Of a stretch of DNA of 64,000 bases, positions 1 through 10,377 are shown in pieces. The position numbers and the translations under genes are program-made. The stretch is from Gari tellinella (lineage: Eukaryota > Mollusca > Bivalvia > Cardiida > Psammobiidae): contig OV277869.1 of the NCBI GenBank assembly GCA_922989275.2, forward strand, positions 39,478,189 to 39,542,188. The letters run 5' to 3'. Position 1 is the first letter of the stretch, and every line of letters begins with the position of its first letter. Below the pieces are notes generated by a model, which saw nothing but the letters and a program-made list of their open reading frames with translations, made no database searches and was not told the DNA's origin.

Positions 1-53
1 ACTGTTTGCAAAGTCGACTTTATGCGACTCTGGCGATCAATGAAAGGGTTAAA
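1..53. repeat. Family H MITE, truncated by window edge
   Basis: Opens inside the core arm (ACTGTTTGCAAAGTCGAC) and ends with ATGAAAGGGTTAA, the H terminus plus its TTAA. The same unusual GTCGACTTTATGCGACT run recurs next to the core at 36865-36895, so this is the right part of an H copy whose left part lies outside. Confidence 0.6.
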
Positions 54-307
54 TGGGACAGAAAATAATAGATTTGACTTCTCCATTCTACAAACATTAG
101 TTCAGTGCGCAAGGATGAAATATTCATCTGGTTTGGATTATTGAGAAGCTGACACAACATTTGTATAAACACACGTTACAACATATTTCAGTGAAAGGTA
201 TTTCCTAGATTTATTAACATCTCTAACAATGTGTTCTGCACATGATGCGTCAGAAATTGATCCTTAAAACTCCAAATTTAACCGACCGTTTCAACCCTTT
301 TCGCAGA

Positions 308-559
308 TTAACCCTTTCCCCAATAGAAGCGCCTTTTAGCGTGTTTTATTTATTCATCCGCTGAAGAAAATAGTTCCAATTTAATCAGTTATAAAGATAT
401 ATGATAGGGAATATTTTCTATATTCTAGCACATGATAGCTTAAAGCAGGCTGAAAGTAAAGCAGAATGTGCCTTAAGGCACATTCTGCTTTACTTTCAAC
501 CTGCTTTAAGAAGTCCCCTATCTTCAATACTAGAAATAGACTATCAGGTAAAGGGTTAA
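308..559 (+). repeat. Family C MITE (TTAA, piggyBac-type), full length
   Basis: Bounded by TTAA on both sides, with ends CCCTTTCCCC and GGTAAAGGG. The centre (about 445-512) is a near-perfect palindrome AGCAGGCTGAAAGTAAAGCA / mirror around GTGCCTTAAGGCAC. No coding capacity. The TTAA target and CCCTTT start are typical of piggyBac-derived MITEs (known); mobilisation by such a transposase is inferred. Confidence 0.85.
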
Positions 560-919
560 ATATTGTCCGCTATCATTAAAATTTTGTCTAGAACATTTCA
601 AATCTTTTTCCCAAGTTTTAACTGAAAAACATAGGTGTTGATACAAATGCCAAACAGTTTCGATGTTGACGTTAGACGGCGTCTGATAGGGATATTTGTA
701 AAGTGTTTTCAAAGCAAAATGTATTGTGGTGAAAGGGATAAAAACGCTTGTACCTAAGTGTTCATGACTGTACTATTACATTCTTCCTTTAAATATTTAT
801 ATTTGTCTTCTTATTTCGTAAGTAAGAGGTTTGTGTAAATGTGTTATCTTCTGTTCATTGTATTGAAAACTGTATTATCCGTTGTGTCAGTTTGCATATA
901 TGTGAATCTCTGTATAATG
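560..919. other. Unassigned AT-rich sequence
   Basis: No TIR, tandem repeat or credible coding frame recognised. A 60-codon open frame on the minus strand at 530-712 overlaps the MITE end and has no family resemblance. Confidence 0.5.
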
Positions 920-1594
920 CCCCGGTCACACAGACGGTCGGGCTTAAATCGGTACCCAATCGGTCGAATTATTTGCTGTTTTGATCGGTTGTCATAAGTG
1001 ATTTAAGTTCAGGCTTTCTGACCGGGTATCGGAGATAAATGATTGTTCAATCGGTGAAACGCCATCCCGCCTCCGATTGGCCACCGATTGGCAACTCGTG
1101 AACTCCTATGGGCCACCGATTAAAAGCGCCCAACAACCGATCAATAATCGACGAATACCGATAAAACACTGATGAAATGCTGGCGGCAACCGATTGATCA
1201 CCAACTGATCACCGATTGAACTACCATTAACAACCGATGAAAACCGACGAGATCCTGCGTTTTAATTCTCATCTTTTTTCATCGGTGGTAAGTATCAGTT
1301 CATCGGTGCTTTATCGGTGGTTTATCGGTGACTCGTCGGTGATATCGGTAGTAGACAGGTTGTCAATCGGTTATTTGTAAAATATTTTCACCGATCGAGA
1401 ATTTTAAGCACGTTTAAAAATCCCAATCGGTGATTTTTTCGCCGACGAAACTCATCTTTACCCAATAGCGATTGATAGGTGGAAAACAGGTGGCCAATAG
1501 GTGATGTCGGTAACAAATAGCTTGTCATCGGTCCCCTCCCTAGTTTGGCGAAAAAAACATCCGATCTATCACCGATGGCTCTGTGTGACCGGGG
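920..1594. mobile_element. Family G element with 15-bp perfect TIRs, single copy here
   Basis: Starts CCCCGGTCACACAGA and ends with its exact reverse complement. The 675-bp interior is packed with a short motif that changes strand at about the middle: the left half is rich in ACCGATT/ACCGATG, the right half in ATCGGTG. This gives a loose, long inverted organisation without a single fixed period. No open frame resembles a transposase, so it is non-autonomous. A target-site duplication is not obvious (GTATAATG versus TGTAAGAG). The superfamily is not resolved. Confidence 0.8.
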
Positions 1595-1704
1595 TGTAAG
1601 AGGAAATAAAACGTATTATAATGCGAAGCACCTCACTGGTATTTGCAAATATTTTTGATCCAGATCAGGTTTCGAGAAACTCTACCTCCCACAAGGGTCT
1701 AACA

Positions 1705-1907
1705 TACAGTCGAAACTCGATACTTCGAACTCGCTTAAATTGACCTTACCAGTATTGTTGAAGATTACTGTAATATTGATAACTCGACCTCGCTTAAGTC
1801 GAACATACCCGTTTTACAAAGTTTAAACGTGGCTATGCCATGTTCTTACTTTGAAATGTGGATATGTTCGAACTAACGCCAGTTGGAAGTATCGAATTCC
1901 GACTGTA
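1705..1907. repeat. Family E MITE (TA, pogo-like ends)
   Basis: TA-CAGTCGAAACTCGATACTTCG at the left and TATCGAATTCCGACTG-TA at the right, with an inner inverted pair GTCGAACATACCCGT / GGATATGTTCGAAC. TIRs of this CAGTCGAA type with TA targets are characteristic of pogo/Tigger-like elements (known). Confidence 0.8.
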
Positions 1908-2222
1908 GTTTACACTGTTTTTGTTGGTTGTATATACGGACATTAAATTGGAAAATAAATATCTTATACTCTTTTATTAGACTGCTTAGCATATAAACCT
2001 TTCGACAAATTATCCATTTAGCCTTTATATTGCTAAATGAAAATTTTGGGAACAGTTCTAATAGTTTGGGTCCTGATCGTGCACCCAGTACTTTGACGTT
2101 TGATAGAGATCCGAACATTTTTACACTACTAGTCGTCTTTCAAGTTGTCTAAAATCTATAATTAAAAACAATCAGACGGCATTTCTTAAGATGGTCATAA
2201 AGATGATATCAGTTTAACGTTA
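1908..2222. other. Unassigned sequence between MITEs
   Basis: AT-rich; no repeat family or coding frame recognised. The 81-codon minus-strand frame here shows no recognisable motif. Confidence 0.4.
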
Positions 2223-2487
2223 TACAGTGGAGACGTAATGTTTCCAGTTTAAAGGCATACGAAACGCAAACGTAATGCACTAAACTGTAAAAAAAATTAC
2301 AACTTTTTGAAATGTTCTCATGTATTAGTTTAGTCTGAGTGGCAACCAGTTGTGAGCCTGATTAGACTCCGGGTTACCCGGCGTCTGAGGAGTTTGATCT
2401 TGATGGAAACTGTTTGCAATGTAAACCTAAATTACAGTTTCAGCGTAAACGTGATTTTTGGGAAATGATAACGTCTTCTCCACTGTA
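2223..2487 (+). repeat. Family A MITE, diverged, full length
   Basis: TA-CAGTGGAGACG at left, ACGTCTTCTCCACTG-TA at right, with a degenerate core at 2352-2420. A small rearrangement sits at the core's right arm (CTGAGGAGTTTGATCTTGATGG). Confidence 0.8.
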
Positions 2488-2925
2488 TATGCATATTTAA
2501 GGTTGCATATCAAATGCAAATATTCTGGCAGATGTGTTGTTAATTAGTTTTACCAGTGATAGAACAGGCCACACATACCAACTATTTATCGTAAACATTT
2601 TGAAATGGTACAACTTTATCTTGCACCCACATGCTTGAAAGATAAACCTGAAATTGCCAAAAGATTTTTTTGAAGAAAAAAAAAACGTAGACCGAGAAAT
2701 ATAAAATGGTACTCGTATTTCGTTCATAAAACTTTTACAGTGACTCGTTTCGAACACCGGATTACATAATATTATATATTTAAAAACTAGAAATCCCTTA
2801 GCGCAAACTAATTTCTCGGTCCAAAACATAATGTATTATATTATCTCACAATAAAAAAGTCATGAAAAATGTATAATGCGGTACGGAAGCAATACCGTTA
2901 GTTCATTTTCCTTTTCTTAATAGAG
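2488..2925. other. Unassigned AT-rich sequence
   Basis: No TIR pair or family motif seen. A 110-codon minus-strand frame (2497-2829) has no recognisable domain and low-complexity composition; not called as a gene. Confidence 0.4.
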
Positions 2926-3284
2926 TACTCACTCCCCATACGGCCCTCTGCACATCGATTCCCACCTTACAACAACGTTTTTCGCTGTTCCCAAAACAAG
3001 ACAATTATGTCCAGCTTTTTCATGGCTGCAATATCGTCTGCTTAAAATTGGCGTCTGCTGTTTTTCTCAAAATCACCAAAAGGGACATATTGACGGAAAG
3101 AAAACATAATAAAGAGTCGCAAACAGCTTGAATCCAGATTAGAAGCCGCGTTACGCGTTGTCTGATCTGTATTCGAGCCTTTTGCCAAGGTAAGCGAATT
3201 TACCTCTCTATAACAACTCTTTCAGAACAACAGTTACATAGTTCGTCTACGATTGGATGTTGGTCTATAGAGGGAGCACTGTTA
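2926..3284 (-). repeat. Family B MITE, diverged
   Basis: Left end TAC-TCACTCCCC is degraded; right end is TATAGAGGGAGCACTG. Contains ATCGTCTGCTTAAAATTG and GCGTCTGCTGTTTTTCTC, then the core CAAACAGCTTGAATCCAG...GCCGCGTTACGCG (3122-3182), all diagnostic of B in reverse. Confidence 0.75.
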
Positions 3285-3484
3285 CATGTACATTTACCTG
3301 CACGTTTCGGGCTATTTTGTGATACGCTCTTAGTTGTTGTGAACAGTTTGTATCAAACTGAAACACAGAACAACTTGACTTCTCATCTCGATCAAAACTA
3401 TTTGACACTCTGATAATATTGCTGAAATAAAATACCCTCAAATCAATTGAAATTAATGTTTCAGACACAAATATTAACATATGA

Positions 3485-3560
3485 CAATTACAGTGGCTCA
3501 GTCGGTACATCACTTGCCCTGTAGGCAAGGGGTCCCGGGATCGAGTCCCGGTCTAGCTGA
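3485..3560 (+). repeat. tRNA-like sequence (SINE head or tRNA pseudogene)
   Basis: An A-box-like TGGCTCAGTCGG and a good T arm, CCGGG-ATCGAGT-CCCGG, containing a B box are present. An anticodon-like stem CTTGC/GCAAG encloses a 7-base loop. The acceptor arms do not pair and position 33 is not T, so this is not a functional tRNA. No SINE body follows; a diverged family A fragment begins at once. Confidence 0.6.
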
Positions 3561-3584
3561 ATATTTTTCTTACCATGTTACAAG

Positions 3585-3716
3585 TGGCAAACAGTTTGGA
3601 GCCTGATCAGACGCAGGGTTACCTGGCATCTGATCTGGCTCAAAACTGTTTACAATGGAAATAATAGTTTAAGCGTAAACGCGTTTATTGGGAATAAACA
3701 CGTCTTATCCACTGTA
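3585..3716 (+). repeat. Family A MITE, right half
   Basis: Core CAAACAGTTTGGAGCCTGAT with a shortened palindrome, then AGCGTAAACGCGTTTATTGG and the end TCTTATCCACTG-TA. The left half is missing. Confidence 0.75.
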
Positions 3717-4002
3717 CATGTCATAGGGATTGTTAAAAAGTTGGAAATTCAACCTCTGACTGTATTATTGGATGATATGTCTATTGCCAACATATTTCGA
3801 TAAGAGAAAATGTATGTCAGTGATAACTATGAGGCCACCCTGCTCACCTCATATTACATTTCTTTACCAATTATTATAACCCAACAGACGATCATTTCAT
3901 CAACTCCTACCCTGGTATATATTTATCAAATACATTCGAGTGTGAAACCCTAGTGTTTAACATTACCCTGTTGAAAAGCTTTTACTGTTTTGATTCAAAT
4001 AT

Positions 4003-4253
4003 TATAGTGGAGAATATGTTATTCTTTCCCAATAAACGTGTTTACGCTAAAACTATTATTTGCATTGCAAACAGTGTGGAGCCTGATCAGACGCCAGTAA
4101 ACCCGGCGTCTGATCAGGCTTCAAACTGTTGGGCGCTCTGATTATAAATAAAAGTTAGAAATTGCATTTTTTAAAATTTTTCTACATTTTAGTACATTGC
4201 GTTTGCGTTCCGTGTGCGTTTAAACGGGAAAGAATAACGTCTTCACCTCTGTA
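4003..4253 (-). repeat. Family A MITE, full length
   Basis: TA-TAGTGGAGAATATG at left, AACGTCTTCACCTCTG-TA at right, with the GCGTTTAAACGGG side at the right. The core at 4068-4132 has one arm base change cluster (GCCAGTAAACCCGGC). Confidence 0.85.
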
Positions 4254-4254
4254 A

Positions 4255-4520
4255 TGATCAATACTGTTGTCTCATATGGGTGTTGACTGTTTGGCATGCT
4301 GGAGTTCAATTGGCGTCTTACATAGATGTTGACTGTTTGGCACGATTGAATCGGCTTCAAACATGGATCAAGACTATTCTGGACGCTTTTATCGGCGTCT
4401 CATGGATCTAGACTGTTATGTTTGCTTCTATCAGCATCTCATATGACCTAAAAAGCTAAGCATTCTTTTGTCGTTGTCAACTATGGGGTTAAGCACCCTT
4501 TAATCGGTGTCAAAAATGTA
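4255..4520. repeat. Degenerate core-like tandem (CTGTTTGGCA units)
   Basis: GTTGACTGTTTGGCA occurs at about 4273 and 4326, and related GGATC(A/T)AGACT, GGCGTCT and GGCGTCTCATGG fragments follow. Reads as several decayed copies of one core arm in direct orientation. Confidence 0.4.
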
Positions 4521-4730
4521 TCTTGATTGTTTAGTACGTTTATTATATATCGTGTGTGTTCTTATTGAAAATGATAAATCAAATACCTAGGGTGTAAATA
4601 ACAAATATCTTATCTGAACTGCATGCAGAATAAGACTTTTACATATTTATTTGAGATCTGAAATGATAGAATGTAAATAAAAGAAATAACTCATTAGTTT
4701 GTCATAACACTTATCATGCTGAATAATAGT

Positions 4731-4897
4731 TAAGTCGAACTATCCGACATTTCGAAACATGTATTGCATTATTTAAAAACTCGGTTTAGGCGAACATACC
4801 CGCGATTCAAAGTTAAAACGCGGCTGAGCCGCTTTTTAACCTTGAAATACGGGTATGTTCGACTTATCCGTGTTCGAGATATCGAAGTTCGACTGTA
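4731..4897. repeat. Family E MITE
   Basis: Right end GATATCGAAGTTCGACTG-TA is clear; left end AAGTCGAACTATCCGAC is diverged. The inner inverted pair GCGAACATACCCGCG / ATACGGGTATGTTCG surrounds GTTAAAACGCGGC. Confidence 0.7.
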
Positions 4898-4929
4898 TAT
4901 AAAGTGGGTTTATTACTACCCTTATCATG

Positions 4930-5012
4930 CTTAATAATCGAGTTTCAAACAGTTTTCGATCCTGATAAGACGCCTAACTACTCTGCGAATGATCGCGATC
5001 CAATCTGTTTGC
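4930..5012. repeat. Isolated degenerate palindromic core
   Basis: TTTCAAACAGTTTTCGATCC ... GCGATCCAATCTGTTTGCAA frame a decayed centre. No family termini identified on either side. Confidence 0.5.
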
Positions 5013-5739
5013 AAATGCTAGTAAATACTCAATCAAACATAATTTTTAAAAAGTAGTCCTGACTTACTAAGTGTACTTACACATACTTCTACTTCTTTAC
5101 GAAACACTGTCAACGATTGACCATTAAGTTTCGGCGCTAGTGGTGAATAAGAAAAGTGAAAGTTATACAGGAAAGGTAGAAACAGACAGATCAAAGTCAT
5201 ACGAACACCCTTGATCTTAAAAAATCTAATGATCTAATAATACATATGATAACCACAGACTAAACACGTGTAAACCATTAACTTCAGTTTCACATGAATA
5301 GAAACATTGTTTTAGTTGTGACACAAGTATATCAAGAATATTAGTGCAACAACTCAACGTTATTATTTATGCTTTTCGGTGGATTACCACGAAATAGCAG
5401 TGGATTATCACTTGGTAATTTCACTGCTTTAAGCAGTGGGATTATCGCCACGCGCGCTTTTATTATGGATTTCCCCGTAGGGCTCCCCAAGAATCGTAGT
5501 CAATCGTGTTTTATCGTTAAATTCCGGCAGTCTGATTTGTCGCGAACCACTCAACGGAAGAACACGAATCCAACGACATAATTCGGATGACGTCAAATCA
5601 ATAAATCAGTGACGTCATCGTACTGGAAACTGTTTCGAAAATGTGTTCGATATAAACTTGGGGCACAACACGGGTAAATCATGTACTTTCGCTTACACAA
5701 TTGTCGAACAATTTCGTTTAAAAAGTGGCTTAAAAGCAT
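5013..5739. other. Unassigned sequence
   Basis: No TIR family. One small perfect palindrome, CACTGCTTTAAGCAGTG, at about 5420-5437 recalls the AAGCAGT arm of family D. The 70-codon frame at 5369-5581 has no recognisable domain. Confidence 0.4.
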
Positions 5740-5928
5740 AAATAAATAGAATAATTGTATTTTTTCAGTATAAGATCGAATTTAATCCATTTCGTGAACA
5801 TCAGACTGTTATATTTTCACTCGTGGCTTCGCCACTCGTGAAAATATAACGTCTGATGTTCACTCAATGGATTAAATTTCTATATTATATTGAAAAAAAA
5901 AACCCAATTATCCTCTATTTATTGTAAT
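5740..5928. repeat. Long unique hairpin P1
   Basis: Arms of about 85-90 bases, near identical close to the centre: GAACATCAGACTGTTATATT against AATATAACGTCTGATGTTC, with outer arms around GGATTAAAT and poly-T/poly-A. The centre is GC-rich (CTCGTGGCTTCGCCACTCG) in an AT-rich setting. Arm sequence is unlike any other repeat in the window. Confidence 0.85.
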
Positions 5929-6083
5929 GTTTACGATACATGTAGCACAGCATATTATCAATAAGGTTTGACCTGACGGTCATCACTTTCCGTCAGCTTT
6001 CGTTGGTACAATCGGTGGTACAATCGGGAGTTTCCGGATACTTTATTGATATATACCTTAGCCGATACCAAAAGTCACTGTGT

Positions 6084-6155
6084 TGCAATAGCTGAATGGA
6101 TAGCGTTAATGACTCGTTGTGGAAGGGTCATGGGTTCGATTCTCGGTACTGTTTT
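6084..6155 (+). repeat. tRNA-like sequence (forward)
   Basis: A-box-like TAGCTGAATGGATAGC, an anticodon-arm-like TGACT...GGGTCA and a B-box-like GGGTTCGATTCTCG. The loop and acceptor do not fit a working tRNA. Confidence 0.5.
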
Positions 6156-6502
6156 GTAAACTTCGGCTGTAAATATTTTTTAAATAGTAAAAAATTAAAA
6201 GTTTAGTATGCCTTAAACGATACTAAAATAAATCAGTCAGCAATTTTTTTGAAAAACGGCCTGCTGCCTGATGCCTTTTGATGCTTGACGAAATACAAAA
6301 GTAACGCATAGTGCTTTCTGGGAGTGTTTTGCATAACGTGGTGTTCTTTGGACCAGTTTTCTAGCCAAGTTTTTCCTAGGCAAGTAGCACTGTACTCTAT
6401 TTCATATACATGTACATGCAATTGCATGAATGTCATGGTTTGCATGCGTCTATCCGCATTTTAAAAAAAAAATACATGTACATATTCAATAAATAATACA
6501 AA

Positions 6503-6576
6503 ACTCTACCGGGGATCGAACCCAATACCCTTACCTTTGTAGCGCGGCGACCTTACCACTGAGCCATCACCGACTG
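6503..6576 (-). repeat. tRNA-like sequence (reverse)
   Basis: On the minus strand, A box TGGCTCAGTGGTAAGG and B box GGGTTCGATCCCCGG are both good matches to Pol III internal promoters. An anticodon stem cannot be drawn cleanly. Confidence 0.55.
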
Positions 6577-6769
6577 TATTTATCTATAACCGATAACACT
6601 ATTCCAGTTCGAGTCACCGTTGAATTGTCTATTCTCAATACACTGTAGTTGTTTTCGGAAGCTAACGAATAACTTACGGAAAAAGACGGAATATGCATGA
6701 ACCGTCAGGTCAAACCTTATCGACAGTACGGTAGAACCTCTCTACTAAGGCCACAAACGTGTGTTTACT

Positions 6770-6905
6770 TAAGAAATGAACTGGTTTTTAATGTGTTCAA
6801 GCGAAATAAACGACAGAAAATTATCGGCAAATATGCAGTACGTTTGCCGATAACTTTCTATCGATTATGTCGCTTGAACGCCGATTAAAATCAGTTCATT
6901 TTTTA
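6770..6905. repeat. Family M foldback, copy 1
   Basis: Arms AATGAACTGG...GTTCAAGCGAAATAAACGAC and CGATTATGTCGCTTGAACG...CAGTTCATT enclose AAATTATCGGCAAA / TTTGCCGATAACTT. A second copy of the same arm theme is at 24933-25098. Confidence 0.75.
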
Positions 6906-7499
6906 TATTTACAATATATTTGCTGTAATTTCTAATAGTAAATTAAAAGTTTGTTACAATGTAGTACGCATGTATGTTTAATCCATGTTAGAGGTTGATA
7001 ATACGAATAATGTGTACCCTATAAGGAGCAGCCATGACCGAATTACTGAAGCTGTGTACATTCGAAAGCAAAAAAATAAGGTCCATTGTTTACATTATTA
7101 GGTAAACAACTTTACAGTTTGGCGCGTCATTTGGAAGTGACGTCATTTTTTAAGTAAGATAAATATATCGAATTTTATTGTCATAAAGAAATGCAGACAA
7201 CTGCTGTTTATCAGGTATATCAATTTTCTTTCAATGCATCTCATTAATAAAGAAGAATTGTAGTCGGGAATCATGGTTTCCGCTACTAGGAAGGCATAGA
7301 TCGGTTAAGAACAATTTTTTGAAAAATCCGCCAAATTATTGCTGCTTAAGTTCCAAAGATTAATTCGCGAATGAAAATGCATATGCCTCGCCTCCTCTTC
7401 GAAACTTATTCACAAGTCCCGCCCTCTCGAAAAAATGCGTTTATACGAATTGAACGGCATTTCTTTCAATGGATTTGAATGGGGCGATTGTAAATATTT
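6906..7499. other. Unassigned AT-rich sequence
   Basis: No family termini or coding frame recognised. Confidence 0.4.
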
Positions 7500-7648
7500 T
7501 TAGTTGTGTACGACAGGTGACTGCTGCTTAAAGCAAGGTGGCAGTAAAAGTGAAAGCTGTTTTTGGAGTTTTCTGTTCTACTCTCATATTGCTTTAAGCA
7601 GTCGCATGTATTAATACAATCAATTAGCCATCATTTTAGTGGTACATG
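7500..7648 (+). repeat. Family D-like MITE, diverged
   Basis: AGGTGACTGCTGCTTAAAGC at left and ATTGCTTTAAGCAGTCGCAT at right are second-core arms. The run ACAATCAATTAGCCATC...TTTTAGTGGT matches the D copies at 33 and 59 kb. Outer termini are lost. Confidence 0.65.
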
Positions 7649-7819
7649 TTTATCTATTTAACTCATATAAATTAAAAAAATACTCTAATGTGAAATTACT
7701 TCATATATATACTCTAAAATAAGTAATTATGTAAACACGACGTCTTTCCTTTCCCTTTTATTTACTAAGTTTCATCGAAATTGTTATCCCTTATTTATTA
7801 TCAGAATCTGGAATATATT

Positions 7820-7880
7820 GACCCCCCCCCCCCTAAACAAAAACAACCAAAACAACCCCCCCCCTCCAAAAAAAAAGAAA
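7820..7880. repeat. Poly-C and poly-A rich low-complexity tract
   Basis: Runs of 12 C (7822-7833) and about 9 C (7856-7864) are followed by an A-rich tract. Confidence 0.9.
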
Positions 7881-7934
7881 AAAAGAGAGTAGGCATCTAG
7901 ATGCAGAACAATGATTCATGATCCAAACTAACTG

Positions 7935-8047
7935 ACACACATTTCAATATTTCGTTAGTCAAAATGCCTAAAATTTAAATTTGAGAAATCAAAGCAGATG
8001 ACAAATTGTTTGAAATTGATAACATCATGGCAGTGAAAATGTTCAAA
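7935..8047. repeat. Family H MITE, right-hand fragment
   Basis: ATTTCAATATTTCGTTAGTC and TTGATAACATCATGGCAGTG match the non-core part of the H copy at 16513-16729. The terminus is mutated (GTGAAAATG). Confidence 0.55.
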
Positions 8048-8224
8048 TGGCTACCTATCTTTATCTAATGGCTACAAGGCACAATTTTATATAGTCTGAA
8101 AATACATTTGATGTACATGTAATATATCTCTGTGGTTTAACGTTATGTTAAATAATATGTTTGAAGACATCCGTACAGATAATTTGGATATGAGCCGTGT
8201 CATGAGAAAACATGCCTTATTGCA

Positions 8225-8300
8225 TTGCAAACAGTTAAGATCAATCCCAGCCGCTGCGTAAAAGATGCAGCAGTTGGTCTTGATCTACACTGTTTGACAA
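8225..8300. repeat. Variant palindromic core (family R type)
   Basis: GCAAACAGTTAAGATCAATC and TGGTCTTGATCTACACTGTT frame GCCGCTGCGTAAAAGATGCAGC. A related hairpin with GCTGCATCTTTGATGC is at 44270-44345. Confidence 0.55.
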
Positions 8301-8329
8301 CCACATGCATCTTAAGCATTTTATGTAGC

Positions 8330-8465
8330 TATATTATATACGGTACTTGGCAGTGTAGACCAAATTCATGTACAGAGCCTGGGATGACAACGGTGTTAGT
8401 CTGTACAATGTTGCAACGCAATAAGGCTAATTTTGTCATGGCACGGATCATACGTTTATTCAGTT
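8330..8465 (+). repeat. Family R repeat, copy 1
   Basis: ATTATATACGGTACTTGGCAGTGTAGACCAAA...GACAACGGTGTTAGTCTGTAC, then TGCAACGCAATAAGG and GGCACGGATCATAC. Matches 20136-20265 over about 125 bases with scattered differences. GTAGACCAAA / TTAGTCTGTAC form a short hairpin. Confidence 0.75.
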
Positions 8466-8504
8466 TACAGTTATGGTCTAGTTTGAATCTTACATAGCCA
8501 TGTT

Positions 8505-8595
8505 TGACTTAAGTCGACTGTGCAAAAAGTTTGAATCATGATCATGCGACTCTTAACGCGGCGTCTGATCAGGATCATAACCTTTTGGCACTATT
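8505..8595. repeat. Isolated diverged palindromic core
   Basis: AGTTTGAATCATGATCATGC ... GCGGCGTCTGATCAGGATCA; the arms are recognisable, with no clear family ends. Confidence 0.55.
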
Positions 8596-9447
8596 TTTAA
8601 TAGTTTTTATTATCAATACATATAAAAATGAAACTGCATATAACTGCAGACGACCAAGTTTAGTAGACGATATTTTGTATGAGACTAAGCTCTTAAAATA
8701 GAGGATTACATTAAAAGATATCTTTGAAGACATCCTCCGCAATGGAATATGATATGTTAGTTTAATTGACCGTTATGGTCTTGTTTAAGATGCTTAAATT
8801 AAATGAGGATGCTGAACCTTCATGCAGACTGTTTTATTTCCCTTAACGATGCAGTATCATGTAGATCTATAATAAAACAACATCAGTCATTCAGGAGTGA
8901 CATACATGCGATGGCACAAGTTGTACAATGGAGCTAAATTATTTTATTGTTATTTTTGTTTTAAAAAATATATATATGTTAATTATTATTTCCCTTCTGA
9001 TCTGGGTCTCCTCTGTTTGCACATGATACATGTAAGTACAATATTCAGTAGTATCTAATCCTGCCGATCGAGGCTTGACTGAATTTTTGTAAATGGTTTA
9101 GATCCAGATCTAAACTGCTTGACAACCGTATTTAAGTTTATTTTATTTTAGAATGCAGATAAAACCAATTTGTTAAATATTGCTGACGGTATTGCGACTA
9201 GATTAGGGTTAATAAACACAGAAATGCTAACACCACTGAATTCAAATCCGTTATCATTGTCACGAAAGTGTTTTCCTTCAACAGCAGTTTCAATATAAGA
9301 TTTGTCGGTCGTAAAATTGAAAATGCAATATGCGTGAAACATGCCTATACAAATGGTATTCATCGTTCATCATCGAACGTTAAAACTAGATTTGTATTGC
9401 AACTGTGGGCGCATGTGTGTACATGTACATGTAAGTATGTGTGTATG
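8596..9447. other. Unassigned sequence
   Basis: About 850 bases with no family termini. GATCCAGATCTAAACTGCTTGACAAC at about 9101-9126 resembles a single core arm. Overlapping open frames on both strands (9148-9510) are not protein-like. Confidence 0.4.
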
Positions 9448-9619
9448 TACAGTCGAAACTCGATACTTCGAACTCGCTTACATCGATTTCAGCAGTATTT
9501 CGTAAGTTGAATCTCGTTTAAGTCCAACATACCCGTATTTTAAAGTTAAAACGTGGCTAACTTGGAAATATGGGTATGTTCAAACTAACGATATTTCCTT
9601 TAATCAAATGTTTACTGTA
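9448..9619. repeat. Family E MITE
   Basis: TA-CAGTCGAAACTCGATACTTCG at left is identical to the 1705 copy for over 20 bases. The right end (TTTACTG-TA) is decayed. Inner pair AGTCCAACATACCCG / ATATGGGTATGTTC. Confidence 0.75.
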
Positions 9620-10058
9620 TAAGAGAATAATGAATTGAGGATTTGACAGTATACTTTTGAACCGAAACAGCAGAACGATACAACATGGGAGAAGGCGTTA
9701 TTAATTCTAAACAGACGTTATTATGATTAATTAAGAATAACCAGTCCGTTGCAAACATTTGAATCGGCGTCTGTTCTGGCTTCTGACCCTGAATGACTTG
9801 GATTCCGGTCGGACTCAAAACTGTTTTCCGATAAGATAAGAAAGAAATATTTTCAAAAATAGCTATTTCGTTTTACTTATGTTTTGTTTCGTTTAAACGG
9901 GTACATTTTTACCCTCTGTAACACGCATTGGTTTCTATAGACACACGTCAATATTAGTTTAAACGAAAATACGAAAACGGTACAAGAGGCTATGTCTGTT
10001 ATCAAAATGCATCAAATAAAACATGTTTAGTTTAACTGCTTAAAGAAATTACTGACTG
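9620..10058. other. Mostly unassigned, with one degenerate core
   Basis: AATCGGCGTCTGTTCTGG...GGACTCAAAACTGTTTTC (9762-9828) is a decayed core. Nothing else recognised. Confidence 0.4.
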
Positions 10059-10321
10059 TAAAGAGGATTTCTATCATTATTTCCCGTTTAAACGCAAATA
10101 AATACAAGCATAGTGATGTTGATAAATGACATATTTACTATGAAAATGTTGATGTATTCCTCCCTCGGTAATGAATTATTTGAACCTAAATATTAAGCGG
10201 TTTGGAGCCTGATCAAACGACGGGTTAGTCGCCGTCTGATCGGTTTCCATGGTGTTTGCAATTAGATACTTGTTACAGCATAAACGCGTTTATTGGGAAA
10301 TACAAACGTCCTCTCCACTGC
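10059..10321 (+). repeat. Family A MITE, old copy
   Basis: Left TIR is degraded, but TTTCCCGTTTAAACGCAAA is intact. The right side has AGCATAAACGCGTTTATTGG and GTCCTCTCCACTG. The core at 10199-10260 carries several substitutions. Confidence 0.65.
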
Positions 10322-10353
10322 AGTGCATTTTGCTTACTACAATTACATGAACA

Positions 10354-10377
10354 TAGAACAGAACAGAACAGAACAGA
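10354..10377. repeat. (GAACA)n microsatellite
   Basis: About four and a half GAACA units follow the right end of the adjacent family A copy. Confidence 0.8.

Larger units (their letters stand above)
5950..6725. repeat. Inverted-repeat-bounded segment with two opposed tRNA-like sequences
   Basis: Bounded by AAGGTTTGACCTGACGGT (about 5960) and its inverse ACCGTCAGGTCAAACCTT (about 6701). Similarity continues more weakly inward (TTCCGTCAGCTTTCGTT versus AGCTAACGAATAACTTACGG). Inside, near the two ends, lie tRNA-like sequences pointing towards each other. No transposase frame. Could be two tRNA-derived SINE remnants caught in a foldback, or one composite element. Confidence 0.6.

Noticed and set aside
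3485..3560. Functional tRNA gene
   Set aside because: Good A/B-box and T arm, but acceptor stem does not pair and the anticodon loop lacks the conserved T33.
6503..6576. Functional tRNA gene on the minus strand
   Set aside because: Internal promoter boxes are good but the anticodon and acceptor stems cannot be formed convincingly.
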